The translations under genes were made by a program, and so were the position numbers. Below, piece after piece: positions 47,695 through 59,900 of a stretch of 64,000 bases of DNA. The notes under the pieces were generated by a model, which saw only the letters and a program-made list of their open reading frames with translations, did not search any database and was not told the DNA's origin. Location: NCBI RefSeq assembly GCF_009389715.1, contig NC_052395.1, forward strand, positions 19,867,993-19,931,992, in the 5' to 3' direction. The DNA comes from Phoenix dactylifera. Its lineage: Eukaryota > Streptophyta > Magnoliopsida > Arecales > Arecaceae. Position 1 is the first letter of the stretch. Each line of letters begins with the position of its first letter.

Positions 47695-47980
47695 TTTGGC
47701 ACCCAGTGCTCAGTCTCTTCTATGTTCCCAGCCCCACTTTTTTTTTTTTTTTTGCTTTTTTTGTGTTGTATATATTTTTTTCTTTTTCTTTTGCACCTCG
47801 CTTCACCGCTCTGTCCCTTCGCGGTCCCCAAATCCCACCACTCGCTCGGCCCCCACGCACGTGCCCTGGGATTTGGATTGATCCGCTGGTTCGTCTAATA
47901 ATTTTCCCCCCAACCCTATCCAGAAAACCCACGGAAAAGAGAGAGAACCGAGGGGACGCCACGGTCTACAGAAGAGAAAA
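47695..47980 (+). promoter_or_regulatory. RPL35 proximal promoter / 5' UTR
   Basis: The stretch contains a long T-run (about 47739-47755), a CT-rich tract and a G-box core CACGTG at 47858-47863. Before the ATG come CAACCCTATCC and a purine-rich leader. Segment 47695-47865 has a second, diverged copy at 62983-63154. I could not locate a TATA box. Confidence 0.45.
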
Positions 47981-50900
47981 ATGGCCTCTTCCATCTGCTT
48001 CATGAGGTTATCTTCTTCCGTCCCACTTCCGCTTCGCTGCTTCCATGGCGTCCGTGTCTCCCCCTCTCCCATGACGGTCTCTCTAAAGAAGAAGCTCAGC
48101 TCCTCCAAAACCCTATCCGGGTCCCCTCTTGTTCTTCCGAAGAGTCTCTCTCCAATCCCTTCCCCCTCTCAGAAGGCTTCTAAACTCGCCGTTTTCGCTG
48201 CCAAAGGATACAAGAGGAAGACCCACAAGGTGCCACCTTCCTCACCTTTCTCTCCATTTTGATTTGTTCTGAGGAGAAGCCCTCTCTCGTTTCCTCCGTT
48301 GGCAGGCGTCGGCCAAGCGGTTTCGGGTGACGGGAAGGGGAGTTATAGTGAGGCGGAGGTCGGGGAAGCAGCACTTGCTCGCGAAGAAGAACACCAAGAG
48401 GAAGCTCCGGCTCTCCAAAATGGTGAACTCCTTTTGCCCCATTCCTCTTTTAATGTTGAATATTTTTGATTGTCGGACTGTTCCAAGTACTGCTATTGAT
48501 TCAAATTTATTGACATCTTATAAATTAATAGTGTTATTCTGGTTCCAAACACTATAATTTTGGCTGTGCTGCTGCTTGTTCCCAACTTCTTGGATGGTGA
48601 ATCTTGCAATTCCGTCGTTTTTTTTCGCCATCATTTATTTATTTATTTATTTGATGTATAGTTCGGGCCGATATATCCAATAGTAATCTTACAAGTAGAA
48701 GCCTAGGTACTTGGTATCTCTAATTCTTCCTTGCTTCCCTCGCCCAGTGGCAAAAAGGGGCAGCAGTCATTGTTGATCTTTCTGTCTATGCTCCTCTATT
48801 GGCAAGAGAGGCAAAAAAGTGGCAACTGTTTCAATATGGGATGCTCTGGAGAGAGATAAGAAGAAGATTGTTGAAGAAACTGAAAAGACATGTTGCATAG
48901 AGATTTAGATGAAAATTTCACGTGAGTCTGGGCTTCCTGTATTGGATAATGTAGATAAAGCCAAAGAAGATTAAAACCATTTGCTTAAGATAACATAGAG
49001 AGAATCAGCAAAATAAATATTAAAGAAAGAATTGTTTCTTAGGATGTCGAAAAGAGAGATAAGCATTACTGTACTAGGAGTCTTTTCAAAAAGGATCTAG
49101 AAAACCTGTAAAAGAAATTTGGAACATTGAAAAAATTTCTCACCTTGAGTATTTGTTTTGTTTTAACTTAGATTTTTTACTAAGACATCATTATTGCAGA
49201 AATGGTACTCTGTGCCAGTATTATGTGAATACCATTATTAGATGCTGAAATCAAGAAAACTTCATTACAAACTATTACAACGTCAATGAAGAGAAAAAGA
49301 TTTAGTAACTTCTAAAGCTAGTAATTTTATTCCCGACTCAGAATGTTAGCTGTTAGAATGTCTATTTGATTTTACTGGTACTAGGCTTAAATTGAAATGA
49401 AATATCAGAAATTTATATGAAGATTCTTTTGGTTTTTTATACTTAAGATAGTTCAGTTCCTTGTGGTAATTGATATGATTTATCCTTACTCGGACATTGG
49501 ATAATGAAACAATTGCATTATTGCAATGTGATTGCCTCCTGCATGTGCAATTCAACAAATAATACTGGAAAATATTCATGAAGAGTTAAACATTATGATT
49601 TTGTAATTATAGCTGAGATTTCTGTGAACCATTCCGAGCAACTTGGAAGTTCATTAATATTCTTGACGGCATATAGGAAGAGGGATCAGTTACAGCATGA
49701 CCAAATTCAAAATATTTCCTACACCAAATTTCATTAAGTTAGACTTGGTAAACATTATGAATCTTGCAGAGCCTCAGAAGGAGAGAGAGAGGTGTAATAA
49801 ATGGATTCTTTTGGAGTGAGTGAAAAATATAACAAATGAATAGAATTTAGGTGGAGTTAATATGTCCTTATGCTGTTTGATAGTGAATCTGCAAATGTTA
49901 AAACACTATCAGTGAGATCGAATTTTAATATAAAAAGTAAATATGGCGTCACTAGATAATAAGAGGAGGATTATAAGTGTTGTGAATATCTGTGGTTGTT
50001 GAAAGTTACATATGAAGGCACTGGTACTTTATAATTTGATCCCTCAATCCTTGGATATGCAGCAAACTTGAAGTTAGGGTTGGTGAGACTTTTTATTGGG
50101 AAAATTGAGAGCTGCCCCATGAATTGATTGACATTTTATACTTAGCCTCTGTTACCTAGGTATTTTATTCCCTTTCTTGGTTTCAATGTCCATATTATGT
50201 TTAATCCCTCTCTGTGCATAACACACCCCAATTTTGTGTGCTATAAAGCCCAACTCTATGTAAAAAAAAAAGGCTTAACTGTATGTGGTGCGGACACGAA
50301 TACTGGACTGATTATTTTGCGGGATTATGGTCGTCGCAGGAAGACGGTCCAACCACTTTCATTGTGGCTGGATTGATTGATGTTTTTCTTTATTATTATT
50401 TATTTTTTATTTTTTATTTTGATAGGATTAGTTTGCATATTGTCTTGTGAGGACCTCTTTCGAATTGTTTTTTTATTGGGACTTATTTGTTATTTGGTGG
50501 CCCTATATATATATATAGGGCATGCATTTGTTATTTTTTTTTAATGAATGATTGCATGAAAATTAATCTTCTTCTTCCTCCTCTCCACTCCTCTTTCTCT
50601 TCTTCTTCCCCTCTTTCTCTCCTCTTTCTCTCTGCATTCCAGTCCGTACATCCGTCCTGCATCAGCTTTGGTATCAGAGCAGGGCTGACTTTGCCTCTGT
50701 TGCTGAAGTCGAAGGATCCAGTTTATGGACGGACCCCCGCCGATTCCTTTTCGGCCTTTTCCTCACCTGTATTTTGCTAGATCATTTGCACCGCAAACGC
50801 CGGAACGCACGGAAGGTCGTCGCACGGCACGCATCCCGAAGAAGAAGGGTCACTCCATTTCTTCAATTTTTTCTTCCCTGTTCATCACCTCACCCACCGA

Positions 50901-53900
50901 GAACAAAGAAAAGGCAAAACCCTCCCGTCGGTCGACTGTCTTCGGGCGTCAATCCACAGATCGCCTTCGCCCCCCCACCGCCACCGCCTCCACCACCGTC
51001 TCCGTTCCCTCTCCCTTCCCTCTCGGTCCCTGCACAGAAGGGGAAAACCCCGTCGCCGGCTACCCCCACAGTGGCCCGAGCGGCGAATAAGCCGCCTTCT
51101 CCCTCTTCCCCCCCCCCTCTCGCCGTTTTCCCTTCCGGCCGCCGCTACACAGGCGCCAACCACCGCCTCACCTTGCAGCGCCGCCGAATCACCATTGGAA
51201 GCCACCGCCCGTGAACGAAGCTCGGAGGACACCACCCCGTTCACTGCCGCACCAGCACCCCGCTCCACCGGCGCAACGTCTTCCCGCACCCACCGCCGCA
51301 AAATCAGGCGAGATCCGGCGGAAGCGGACGGCCGGTCGAAGGTGGAAGACGATCCACAGTACGGGTACGCTTTCGACCCGTTAACCCTTAACCCATTAGC
51401 CCGAACCAATTCAAAAAAAAAAAAAAATTCAAAATTCAAATTTCTATATTGCGGATCGGACTACATTAACGGGTTGGGTCTGTTAACCCGATAACCCGAA
51501 TCCGTTTGGGTTATCAAAAAAAAAAAAAAAAAAAAAAAAAAAGGCGCTGCACGTGACGCGTAAGTCACGCACGTGCCGCGGTTTAGTTCTTTTCCCCTCT
51601 TCTTTATTTCCCGATCTTCTTCTTCATCTCCGATCACCGCTTCCCGCCGCCTCACACCGTCCCACCACCACCATTCCCGCGGCCTTCCACTGCTTTCTGC
51701 GCCACCGCCCTTGTCCCACCGCCGCTGCCATCTCCGCTGCTTGCACCACCGCGCCGCGCGCCGCTCACGCCTCCTCCGTACCGCCGCTTGCCGCTGCTCG
51801 TTACTGCCGCACCGCCGCCGCCGCCGGGTTGCTCTCACCGCCGCGCCGCCGCGTTGCCGTCGCCGCCGTCGACTGCTGCACCGCCACTGTCAGCTCTGAC
51901 AGCCTTCACTGCCGGCCGCCCCAATCGTCCTGCATCAGTTTTGGCCGCTGCTAGTTACTGCCGCGCCGCCGCGCCGCCGCCGGGTTGCTCACCGCCGCGC
52001 CGCCGCGTTGCCGTCGCTGCCGTCGACTGCTGCACCGCCACTGTCAGCTCTGGTATCAACTCTGTTTCTCCTCCCCGCCGGTTAAACCTGTTCATTTAAG
52101 TTGGCATTATTTATTAAATTTTGTGCTTGGTGATTAAGTTCCATATATTCCAACGCATGCAACCACATACATCCACAAGACAACCAGAAACCCTAGTAGT
52201 CACATTTCTTTAATATTAACTGGGGAGCTAGATCAAATTGAGAAGACATATGTGGCTCCGTGACACCTTGCATAGTCCGAGAACTTGGTACTACTTGTTT
52301 GCAGCTACTTGTTAGCCTGCGTATTATATTAATTTTCAGTTTGCAATAACTATCTGCTAGGGAGTAGTTTTAGTTTATATTGAGCATTTACTTTGCAATT
52401 GTGAATTCATTTCATGCATTAGGTCTACTTAGGAACCTTTATAGTTGGTCGGCTCATACATTTGGTCATTCATTTTATGCATCTACGTAGTGGTCGTGTC
52501 GCATCTCATTTTGAGTTTCCCCTAGACATGGATTCCAAAATTGAAGCCCTATTAACCGCTATCCACGACACTAATGATCAAGTCCAAAACACTAATGCCC
52601 AAGTTCAAAAAACTAATATTCAAGTCCAAAATACGAATGCCCAAGTCCAAGCAAACAACGCCCAAATTCATGACCTAACCACAATGTCCACCCAGGTTAA
52701 TGCTCGACTCGATTCAATTGAGGCCTCACTTCAACGGGTTATTGAATCCCAAAAGGTTAGTACTCCCCATTTACCGGATCTTGATGAGGACGATACCCTA
52801 GAACAAATCCTAGAACAACAAGGTTCGGTTCGGCAGGGCAACTTTGATCATAGGTCTGTTCCAGGTCACCATTATGCCTACCCTCGCCCTAGAGGACCTG
52901 GTCCCATTCCTCCTGTTGATAGAGGTCACCGACATACCGTAGAATCTAGAGAGCCTCGTGACCCTGATGAAGATGTAATGCGAGGCATTAGGATTGAAGC
53001 CCCCACCTTCGATGGTCGTCTTGATCCGAAAGTCTTCTCCGATTGGCTACACGAAATGGATCACTTCTTTGAGTGGTACAATCTGTCGGAAGAGAAAAAG
53101 GTCCGATTCGCTAGAATGAAACTCCTTGGTCGTGCTAAGTTGTTTTGGCAAAACACCGAACAACTGTTAGCCAGGAGACATCAACCTGCTATTACCGATT
53201 GGGTAGAGATGAAAGAAAAATTAAAAGAAAAATATCTTCCATTAAGTTATCAATCTGACCTCCTAGATCGATGGAACAATTTACGACAAGGTAGTCGCAC
53301 AGCTACTGATTACATCGCCCAATTTGATGAATTTATGATGCGAAGTAATATAGCTGAAGATGAACGTATGATCTTAAGCCGGTTTCGACGAGGCCTAAAT
53401 GATGAGCTTAGGAAAGAACTTGTCCTTCGTGAAGTGGCCACCTTAGACCAAGCATATACATTTGTGCAAAACTACGAACAATTCTCCAAATCTGTGTTTG
53501 CTAGGCGCCCTGACACCAGGCGTGTTCCCACTAGTGCCCAACCATCTGGACCCAAAACCCCAGTCAGGTCTGTCCCACCCAAGCCCTTTTCTTCTCCACC
53601 TATCCAAAATCGAGATATTAAAGGCAAAGGAATTTTAGGTGAACCTCCAAAAACAAGCTCAAGAATTCAGTGCTTTAAATGCCAAGGGTTTGGTCATGTT
53701 GCCTCCCAATGTGCAAATCAGACCCTTGTTATTGATGCACATGAACAGAAGGATGACATAGATAATTTGGAGGAACAAATTTATGAGCCTAATTTAGATG
53801 ATATTCAAGATGTCGAAGATGAACCCGAGGACGAATCACTCACTTTAGGTTGTATCCGACCTAATCCCCAGATAATTGCCCACGAACCTGACCGATCCAC

Positions 53901-56900
53901 TGTGAATGTAGTAAGGTGTGCAATTACCCAGCCTAAAGAGACTGATGACTGGAGACGAACCTCAATTTTCCACACTTACATTAAATGCAGCGAAAAAGAC
54001 TGTAAAGTTATTATTGATAGCGGGAGCTGCATTAATGCGATATCTTCCAGCATTGTCGCCCGCTTGGGTCTGACCCCTGTGTCCCAACCTCACCCTTATA
54101 AGGTCTCCTGGATCGACACGTCGTCCATTCACATTAAGGAACGGTGTCTTGTACCTATTCAAATCCTCTCTTATAAAGACACTGTCTGGTGTGACGTACT
54201 CCCAATGGACGTAGGTCATCTGATATTAGGTAGGCCTTGGTTGTTCGATCTCGATGTCACCATCTACGGTCGAACTAACTCTTGCTCCTTTGTCTTCCAG
54301 GGTAAAAAGATTAAGCTTAATCCTTTACGGCCCAAAACGCTAAATAAGGGTACAGACAAGAGTAAATCAAAGGGGAAGGAACTGCATATCCTTAACCCCA
54401 CGGAATTTGAGAGGAACGTCTTTAAGGACTCTCCGGTGTTTGCCCTGCTAGTTAAAGAACTTCAGCCACATCTCACAAGCACATTATCGGCTGAATCCCT
54501 CGCTATTCTCGAGGAGTTCAAAGAAGTTTTTCCGGAAGACCTTCCAGATCATTTACCCCCTTTGCGTGATATTCAGCACGCCATTGACCTAGTCCCGGGA
54601 GCTACCCTTCCTAACCTGCCCCATTATCGGATGAACCCTTCTGATCATGCAGAGCTCCTAAAGCAAATTAACGAGCTTTTACAAAAGGGATTTATTCGAG
54701 AGAGTCTAAGTCCTTGTGCCGTACCTGCCCTTCTTACTCCAAAAAAAGATGGGACTTGGCGAATGTGTGTAGACAGTCGGGCTATTAATAGAATCACGGT
54801 CAAATACCGTTTTCCTATTCCCCGGCTCGACGATATGCTGGATATGATGGCAGGTGCCTCGATTTTCTCCAAGATTGACTTAAAAAGTGGCTACCATCAA
54901 ATCCGGATTCGTCCAGGAGATGAATGGAAGACAGCCTTCAAGACCAAAGATGGCCTCTATGAGTGGCTGGTAATGCCTTTCGGCCTCTCAAACGCTCCAA
55001 GTACATTTATGCGAGTGATGACTCAAGTACTCCGACCTTTTATGGGCAAATTTTTAGTCGTGTACTTTGACGATATCCTTATTTATAGTCAAACTAAGGA
55101 GCAACATTTAGGCCATTTAAGGCAAGTTTGTACGACTTTACGCAACGAGAACCTCTATGCTAACCTTAAGAAGTGTTCATTTTTCACTACTCACGTAAAC
55201 TTCTTAGGGTATATAGTCTCCTCTGAAGGTTTATCTGCTGATCCTGCGAAAATCACCGCAATTGTTGAATGGCCTGAACCTAAGAATATTACTGACATCC
55301 GTAGTTTTCACGGCCTGGCCACATTTTACCGTCGTTTCATTAAGGGCTTCAGTACACTTATGTCACCTATCACTGATTGTCTTAAACGAGGTGATTTTCA
55401 GTGGACACGCGCAGCCGCTAAAGCATTTAATGACATTAAGAAAAAAATGACGGAAGCGCCAGTTATGCGACTCCCTGATTTTAACAAAGTTTTTGAGGTG
55501 GAATGTGATGCATCTGGCTTAGGAATAGGTGGTGTGCTTAGTCAAGAACGTCATCCTATAGCCTATTTTAGTGAAAAGCTGAATGAGGCTAGACAAAGAT
55601 ATTCCACCTATGACAAGGAATTTTATGCCATAGTCCAGGCCCTACGGTATTGGCGACATTATCTCCTTCCTAATGAATTTGTTCTCTATTCTGACCATGA
55701 AGCACTTCGTTTTCTTAATTCCCAGAAAAAACTTAATCACCGACATGCCAAGTGGGTTCAGTTCCTCCAGGATTACACTTTTGTCCTCAAGCATATGTCC
55801 GGTGCTGCGAACAAAGCTGCTGATGCGTTAAGTCGTCGAGTAACTCTGTTGTCCGCCATGTCTGTTTCCATCACCGGTTTTGATAGACTTAAGCTCGATT
55901 ACTTGTCTTGCCCAGATTTTGGCCAACTCTATAATGCCCTTGCTGATGGACAAGGACCTTTGATTGATGGTGTTTATCTACAAGACGGGCACTTGTTCAA
56001 AGCTTCCAAGCTCTGCATTCCGCGCACTTCCGTGCGCGATTTCTTGATTTGGGAAGTACATGCCGGTGGTCTCTCTGGACATTTTGGCCGTGATAAGACC
56101 ATAGAAGAAGTTGAACGTCAATTTTTTTGGCCAAGTTTGAAACGGGATGTTGCTAAAATTGTGGGACAGTGTCGCACGTGTCAACTAGCTAAGCACAAAA
56201 AACAAAATACTGGCCTATACACTCCGTTACCTGTCCCAGATCGCCCTTGGCTTGACCTTAGTATCGACTTCGTACTCGGCCTTCCTTGCACATTTCGGAA
56301 ACATGACTCCATTTTTGTGGTTGTGGATCGTTTTTCTAAAATGGCCCACTTCCTTCCTTGTTCCAAAACTTCCGATGCCTCTCGAGTAGCCAAGATATTT
56401 TTTGATGAGATTGTTAAGTTATACGGTTTACCAAAAACCATTGTCTCCGATAGGGATGTCCGTTTCATGAGCTATTTTTGGAAAACCTTGTGGCATCTGG
56501 TTGGCACCAAACTTAAATTTTCTACGGCTTATCATCCTCAAACCGATGGCCAAACCGAAGTCGTCAACCGAAGTTTAGGTAACCTTCTGCGTAGTCTAGT
56601 CGGGGATCACAATCGTAACTGGGATTCTATTCTGCCTGTCGCCCAATTTGCATATAATTCGTCAGTCAATAGATCTATCGGGATGAGTCCATTCGAAGTG
56701 GTCCATGGTTATAAAGCTCGCAAACCTGTAGATCTCCTACCTATGTCCCCCCATATTCGCATTTCTGAGTCTGCACATGCATTTGCACAGCACATTCATA
56801 ATCTGCATCAGGAAATTAGCAAGCGCATTCATATGACTAATGCTCAATATAAGCTACAAGCTGATTCTCATAAGCGAGATAAATCATTTCAAACTGGGGA

Positions 56901-59900
56901 TTATGTGATGATACGTATTCGGCCTGAGCGGTTTCCATCTGGGACCGTCAAGAAACTGCAGCCTCGTAGTGCTGGGCCCTTTCGGGTATTGCAACGCGTG
57001 GGTACTAATGCTTACGTTCTTGATCTTCCATCTGATTTTGGTATTAGCTCCACTTTTAATATTGAGGATTTGGTTGCTTACAAGGGCCCCCTTTCTATTC
57101 CTACTGATCCTTTCGCTCCGCCATCCCTTGAGCTTGACGATACTCCTCTTCTTGATTCCATCCCATCCCCGACCAATCTAGCTTTACCACCAGCACAAAA
57201 AGAACATATTGATGCCATTTTAGATGAGCAGACTGTTTCTACCAGTGATGGGGGTGTTCAGCGTTTTCTGGTTCGTTGGCGAGGACGCCCGGAGTCTGAT
57301 ACTACATGGATTACCCGTGCGGAGTTACAGCGCATCGACCCAGATCTTTTGGAGTACTACCAGAGTCATTCGTCGGGGTCGACTTCTTCTTACCCGGGGG
57401 GAGTTGGTGCGGACACGAATACTGGACTGATTATTTTGCGGGATTATGGTCGTCGCAGGAAGACGGTCCAACCACTTTCATTGTGGCTGGATTGATTGAT
57501 GTTTTTCTTTATTATTATTTATTATTTATTTTTTATTTTGATAGGATTAGTTTGCATATTGTCTTGTGAGGACCTCTTTCGAATTGTTTTTTTATTGGGA
57601 CTTATTTGTTATTTGGTGGCCCTACATATATATATAGGGCATGCATTTGTTATTTTTTTTTTAATGAATGATTGCATGAAAATTAATCTTCTTCTTCCTC
57701 CTCTCCACTCCTCTTTCTCTTCTTCTTCCCCTCTTTCTCTCCTCTTTCTCTCTGCATTCCAGTCCGTACATCCGTCCTGCATCAGTATGTAAAGGACTAA
57801 ACAAAAACGGCTAACAGTGTCAGAACCAATTGTCAAATGGCAGTCGAGCGAAGGACCGATGTTAGGTGTCTCTTTTGTATGTTGGAGTTTTGATATGTTT
57901 GATACCTTCTCATCAAGATTTGTCATGATCAGGAGATAGGTTTCTCTGTTAGGATATATTAGACTATGGTATTTCTCTATTAGAATATATTAGATTATTG
58001 GGCTTCTGTGATGGGAATATATGAGGTCATGAGGTCATTTTGTAGCTGCATTCTGGAGGCATTACTTGACCTAGATTTGGAAGTCTTAAGCATTTAAGTA
58101 CCTGTTTCGTAACTGATCTTCCTTTAATAATATGGTTCATAATTAGGGTTGCTTTACTCTCTTATTATCTCCAACTGGCGTTTGTAGGTCAGATCAGCTG
58201 TGCTTCGTCATCAAGTCCTCAATGATATTTACCTGCAAAATTATTATTATTGTAATGCATCGGGATGTATTCTTTTCATGTCTTCATCCATTATATGTTT
58301 TTTCTCCTTTTGCATCTAATTTGATATATGATTTGGTGCAACTATTTTATCATTGTTCAATGATCTTAAGTTTTTTCCCTTTTATTCATATATTGCATCT
58401 TTCATCTTAATGCATCTAATGTAGTTTACATTGTACTGCTATCCATTGTCATCTTTGATGCGGTCCATATATCCACCTTTATCCCTGGTCTTTGGACTTT
58501 TTCGAAATGGTTCACAAGCCTAAAGTGTTGAACACTATAGTGTCATAAAGGCCTTTAACGTCAGCATACTTTAAAATGGAATTTGGAGGCCTAAACCAGG
58601 AGTAGGAAGGAGTTATTTTGGTTTGGATGGAAGCAAAACATCTTGTACAGAGTGGCGGTAAACATTACAAAAAACAAAATTATAATAGTTAAATTAACTT
58701 TCTGTCTTCTTTGAGGAGAGGTGAGTGTGCCATTAAAAGTCCATCGATGAAAAGCAATGTAGTGCAAGGAGAGGGGAAGGGGTTGAAATCCTTGCTTTGA
58801 TCAAAAGAAACTCAATGAAAAGACCTGCATGATAGAACCATAAGACGTCTAAAATATATGGTATTTTTATTAAGAAGATATCATGAAAATATAACAGCTT
58901 TGTGGGAATAAAATTTAACATGCAAGACATTCCACTAGCAGTTAAAATTATCTTCCCCTCAAAATATTGAATTTGGAAACAATATTTGATATGATTAGAA
59001 AATTGTGGAAAACAGAGATAATTCAGTAAGAAAGGAAGAAACAATTATGCACTTCTTATTCTTTTAAAGTACTCTTGGCACAAGTTGGTAGTACTGTTGT
59101 TGCCTAATGGAACGATGCTAACAGTGGAAGCAGTGCAGATGTTCAAAAACAGTTCAATACGTTGTGTAGGTCTCTGCTACTGAAATGCTGAAGATCTTGA
59201 TATACTTCAATTAAGTAGCTGCAACCTTATTTTTAAACTATCCATGGTTCTTAATGCAGAAGAAGCAGGGATTGTGCACTTTTTGACTTGTTTTAATAGA
59301 TGCTCTCTCCCCAAACCAAAAACATGAGGTTGTGCCCATTTTCAAATGGCAATATGGTGTCGTCATGATTTTGGAAGTTCATTGCTGGATGCTAGGAGAG
59401 GAAAAAGATTGAGAAGTTGGTGATGTGTGGGGTAATTAGACATGGTTTGTGGAATAATTAATTATATATATATATTTTTTTGTCTATTTCTTGGTTGGCA
59501 ATGGGAACGCTAGAGTTGTGAGATCAAATCCATCTTACTGTAATTAGAAGATTAGTTCATATTATTGCATGGATTGTAAATCTCGTTGGTATTGGCTACA
59601 GCAAGTCACCGAAGAAGATTGGCTTGTTCTTTCCTTCAAGATAATATGTAGTTACTGCATCCTTCCATGTTCTCTCTGTCATTTGAAAGATATAACCAAT
59701 TGTCAAATAAGAAAGATATTTAAATCTTTTAGTTTAGGGGTAAGTTTAAAATTCTTGAGATCATAATTTTGATTTTTCTTGCTTATTAGGTACTTTGTCA
59801 TCCTGCTTTCCTGTTATTCAATAACTGCTCTTGCACCATATGATCAAATACTTGCTTTTCTTAAATTTATTGGATTTTGCTTACAGCACCCAGTTAGCAG

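Larger units (their letters stand above)
50281..57789 (+). mobile_element. Intact Ty3/gypsy chromovirus in RPL35 intron 2, TSD GTATG
   Basis: The GTATG target duplication is at 50281-50285 and 57785-57789. LTRs are 50286-50664 (379 bp) and 57405-57784 (380 bp), both TGGTGCGGACACGAA...CCTGCATCA. They differ by two substitutions and one T-run indel. The primer-binding site TGGTATCAGAGC (50669-50680, tRNA-iMet) lies 4 bases inside the 5' LTR. The purine tract GGGGGGAGT abuts the 3' LTR. The element is in the same orientation as the host gene. The single gag-pol frame is uninterrupted. Near-identical LTRs imply insertion within a few hundred thousand years at a rice-type rate (inference). Confidence 0.98.
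48423..59886 (+). other. RPL35 intron 2
   Basis: An 11.46-kb intron. Without the retrotransposon and one target duplication copy it would be about 3.96 kb. The original intron DNA (48423-50285 and 57785-59886) is AT-rich with no exon, repeat or gene that I can support. Donor ATG|GTGAAC and acceptor TTGCTTACAG|CAC. Confidence 0.85.

Noticed and set aside
50725..52099. Several open frames of 100-184 codons before gag
   Set aside because: They overlap on both strands in the CCGCC-rich leader, have no domain, and change frame at simple repeats.
52477..57495. Treating the 1672-codon frame as a host gene
   Set aside because: It lies exactly between LTRs with PBS and PPT and has the Gag-PR-RT-RH-INT-chromodomain order of a chromovirus.
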